Shown: piece after piece, positions 61,377 to 64,000 of the stretch
Layout: each line of letters begins with the position of its first letter
Position numbering within the stretch: the first letter of the stretch is position 1
Assembly: GCA_003260075.1 (NCBI GenBank)
Contig: QLIY01000049.1
Span: 69,611-133,610 of the forward strand
Direction: 5' to 3'
Origin: Phallusia mammillata
Taxonomy: Eukaryota; Chordata; Ascidiacea; Phlebobranchia; Ascidiidae
Length of the DNA stretch: 64,000 nt
Translations under genes and position numbers: made by a program
The notes under the pieces: generated by a model
What the model was told of the DNA's origin: nothing
The model's database searches: none
The model's input: only the letters and a program-made list of their open reading frames with translations

Positions 61377-63611
61377 TCATCGCTTAAATTTTTCCCGTCG
61401 CTTCGAACTGTTTTTGTGTGTCTTTCCTCTACGATCGTTTAATCCACCGCGATTCCTTTTGTCTCCCATTTTCTGCCTCTTTCTCGCAACGGCGTCTTTC
61501 ATCTCCTGCTGTCGTTCCCACTTAAGCTGTTTTACGCTTGCTCGATCCTTGTTGCTTACAGCCGAGCTTGAAATCGAATCAAATCTACGAAGGATAAAAA
61601 AACGTAAAACATGAGAATGGAAGCAAAAAAGTTATTATATTTAGGGAATATTTGGGGAATTAAGTTAAATACTATTTAGGGGGAAAAATGTAAGTGACCT
61701 ATGACATGTTCCCAGGGGTGCGAAAATGCTACATTATTAGGATTAGGGTTCACAAACTGTCCGTTGTGTGAAAATAGCGTCGCAGAAGCCGTCTCGTGGC
61801 TAAACTCAGTTAAGTTGAAACACAACAGAGGAACAGGGAACATCTCAACCAGGTCAGTGCCAAGATGGTCGAGTGATTTGCGCAACCCTCAGGTGTGCAC
61901 AAGGTTGTGCGTTCTAATCCTATCTCCGTCGCTTGTGTTTTCCTTGAGGAAGAAACTGTATTGGCATTACTTCAACCCAGTGATTTCCCGAACTAAATTT
62001 AGGTCACGCATTGTAAAAGCCAAAAATAGAAAAAGAAAAATGATTCAGCGGACTTGCAATACTGCGCGTGGATAAGCGCTTTTAACAAAAAATACAAGCA
62101 ACATTATAAGTTTTAAACATTAAACTTGGCACTGTTTTCATAGCTTTTACGTCGCACGCATAAAACTGTTTTAAAGGCGTCGCATCTAATTTAAAAAACT
62201 CGGAAAACCACTGCGATAAAGATAAGACTATAAGAATAGGTAGGTTTTCGACCAAAAAGTTAAGAATCAATGCTTTAAATGATTGTTTGCCAAAAAAAAC
62301 TAATATACACAACATACTTGTTGTGTGAGTGTTCCTCAAGCATCATGCTGAACTCATCCACATCGTCCAACTCCTTCTTCACCGATTTTTGCGGTTTAGC
62401 TTTACTGGTTTTTCTTGGCATATCTGCGTTTGTAAGAGTTGCAGTTTAATATAGAAAGCTTACACTATACCCGATCTGTGCCCTGGTCGTTCGGCAACAA
62501 TTTTTATAACACAGCTCCAATGCCAACATGAAAACTTTCAAGTTGATTATTAAACGAAAATAACAAACAAACAATCTAAATACAGCCCAAGGTCATAGGT
62601 CCCCACCTTCTTCGAAATCGAACGTTCCCGCTTTTCCCAGCAAGTCATCTTCATCATCTTCCATCTCAAACCCATAACCATCGCCCATATCTGTTTCATC
62701 GTCATCTGTTATAAAAATGCCAAATTTCAATTTACGTCTAAATTAATGTGTGTTTTTTACAGATGATGGCTAAAGGTCTAATCAGTTTTCTGGAACCAAA
62801 ATTTAGTTACAGACAATAGGCTAGCTCAACCCCCCCCCCATCTGTTATAAAAATGCCAAATTTCAATTTACGTCTAAATTAATGTGTTTTTTACAGATGA
62901 TGGGTAAAGGTCTAATCAGTTTTTCTGGAACCAAAATTTAGTTACAGACAATAGGCTAGCTCAGGGGTCGGCAACCTCTGGAACCGATTTGCGTGTTTAT
63001 ATTGAATTACTAATTTAACCTGATACACTGCTTGTTTTCAGTTTTTATCATGACATTAAAATCTAGTTTACATGCACAAACACTATTCGTTCTGCTTAAT
63101 ATGAAGATCACCTTGCACAATCCACTATTACCTATAAAAAAGCTAACTAGACCAAACATGCATGGCAAAAATATAAGTAAAACCTACCAAGTCCATCTTC
63201 CATGTCGCTCTCCTCACTGTCTAAAGCTGCGTCATCAGATGTTCTCTTTGATCCGGAGCTAAAAATAAGGAAATTATTTGATGATATTTATGTTTCAATA
63301 GCCACAAAATGATGAATTTATGAGCGTAAGTTCAATCAGGCCTATTTAGCATGTGTATCATGTCCTAAGCACAGGCAGAAACCTATAACAGTAGGCCTAT
63401 CAAACCGGTTACAATGGCAGTATTTATTTTTTACCTGTTTTTGTACACATGGTCAGAGAAATTAAGTTGGTGGTCAAGTTGCTTTTGACCTTCAGAACTT
63501 GTCATGAAGTTATCAAACTCATCATCACTGACACTTTCAATTTCTTCATCCTCTTGTGATTTTGGTGATTTGTAGTTTCTCGGTCTAATGCCTGCTTGAC
63601 TAGTGAAATAC
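61377..63611 (-). CDS. CEBPZ: CEBPZ (Noc1/Mak21), C-terminal exons only
   Basis: CEBPZ/Noc1 is an essential factor for maturation and export of pre-60S ribosomes, paired with Noc2. Five minus exons are in the window: 63435-63611, 63188-63258, 62607-62705, 62318-62423 and 61377-61584. All borders are GT-AG with consistent phase, ending TGA at 61377. They encode about 220 residues. The first shown begins with the family's YF/YY segment after the FFHR-type core. Acidic stretches (DDEFDNF, DMEDGLD, EMEDDEDDLL) follow. Then come the conserved end DEFSMMLEEHSHNKFDSI and SNKDRASVKQLKWE, and a basic tail. The N-terminal repeats and the CBF domain must lie beyond 64000; I found no further certain exon between 63612 and 64000. 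Confidence 0.9.
62705..62963. repeat. CEBPZ intron duplicated around a C run at a MITE edge
   Basis: Bases 62703-62828 (catctgttataaaaatgcca...ggctagctca) recur at 62838-62963 after nine C. The left copy ends at the C run; the right copy runs on into a MITE left end. Confidence 0.88.
62962..62995. mobile_element. MITE left end only
   Basis: caggggtcggcaacctctgg begins directly after ggctagct and matches the CAGGGGT-CAACC ends of the other hAT-type MITEs. I found no right end downstream, so the element is truncated or the body is lost at the join. Confidence 0.55.
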
Positions 63612-64000
63612 CTAAAAAGAAAAGAACAAGTTTTTTCACCACTGCAAATTGTAACACGAGATAAATAAACTTGTGGTTGAAATTTTTTAAATAAAATTTG
63701 TGGATATGATACAATTTGATCAATCATACATAGAAACGATAAATTTAAGTAGAAAACCATATTAAAACTAGAAGGGTGGCTTAGCACATATTGCCCTTGC
63801 ATATACACTATAACCTATTTTAAAACATTGATATATTTCCTATGCTTATTTTATATTGGGTCCCATACCATCCACTGTCTTTTATAACCTTAGTTGTTTC
63901 TGCAAGCAGAAACTCATGGGTCCCCACACATGCAAAGTTGTAGATAATGCATTTCAAGAGATAACCATAGTGTTGTAAGGTAAAATGCAGTGATCGGGAC
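63612..64000. other. CEBPZ intron, no certain exon
   Basis: Upstream (minus) of the first visible CEBPZ exon. There is a short open stretch near 63870-63980, but its sequence does not match the expected CEBPZ segment and its phase does not fit. Confidence 0.4.

Noticed and set aside
61701..62075. 124-codon plus frame
   Set aside because: Lies in the last CEBPZ intron on the opposite strand; no domain.
63870..63980. Possible extra CEBPZ exon near the right edge
   Set aside because: Sequence does not match the expected segment and the donor phase is wrong.

Overview
The window is AT-rich animal DNA. Its genes are split into many short exons by small GT-AG introns. Spliced coding sequences match well-known animal proteins (BANF1, HLTF, NEK2, TRERF1, CEBPZ, POLR1G, EIF1AD) as single compact copies. 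The compact intron size, the abundance of short hAT-type MITEs and the chordate-like protein set are most consistent with an invertebrate chordate such as a tunicate (Ciona-like). That taxon call is inference, not proof.

Layout. 1-12.9 kb is gene-poor: homopolymer-G junctions, MITEs, a possible membrane-anchor exon and a possible secreted-peptide first exon. 12.9-13.7 kb carries the 3' part of an unrecognised minus-strand gene. 14.9-15.7 kb is a single-exon POLR1G-like (RPA34) gene, and 18.5-19.2 kb an unrecognised 231-residue protein. 20.2-20.9 kb is EIF1AD (minus), damaged in exon 1. 24.7-27.4 kb is BANF1, two exons with a 1.1 kb hAT element in its intron. 28.4-28.9 kb is a small unrecognised minus gene. 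30.5-39.5 kb is a complete 26-exon HLTF (990 codons), 41.0-43.9 kb a complete 6-exon NEK2 (489 codons). 46.0-59.2 kb (minus) is a 20-exon TRERF1-type ELM2-SANT zinc-finger regulator (1761 codons). 61.4-63.6 kb (minus) holds the last five exons of CEBPZ, which runs off the right edge.

The genes are mostly unlinked housekeeping nuclear functions: Pol I transcription, ribosome maturation, nuclear architecture, replication-fork repair, centrosome cycle and chromatin repression. There is no operon-like pathway.

The dominant unusual signal is not a gene. More than 20 places show a run of usually 9-11 G or C, and most are flanked by a near-identical direct copy of the preceding 25-190 bases. The runs are G from about 1 to 29 kb and C from about 32 to 63 kb. 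Several sit where one copy carries a MITE end and the other the empty site. The simplest reading is unmerged haplotypes joined by an artificial homopolymer, with a change of contig orientation near 30-32 kb. Four single N bases mark similar joins. I found no CRISPR array, no rRNA or tRNA gene that I can support, and no convincing undescribed multi-gene system.
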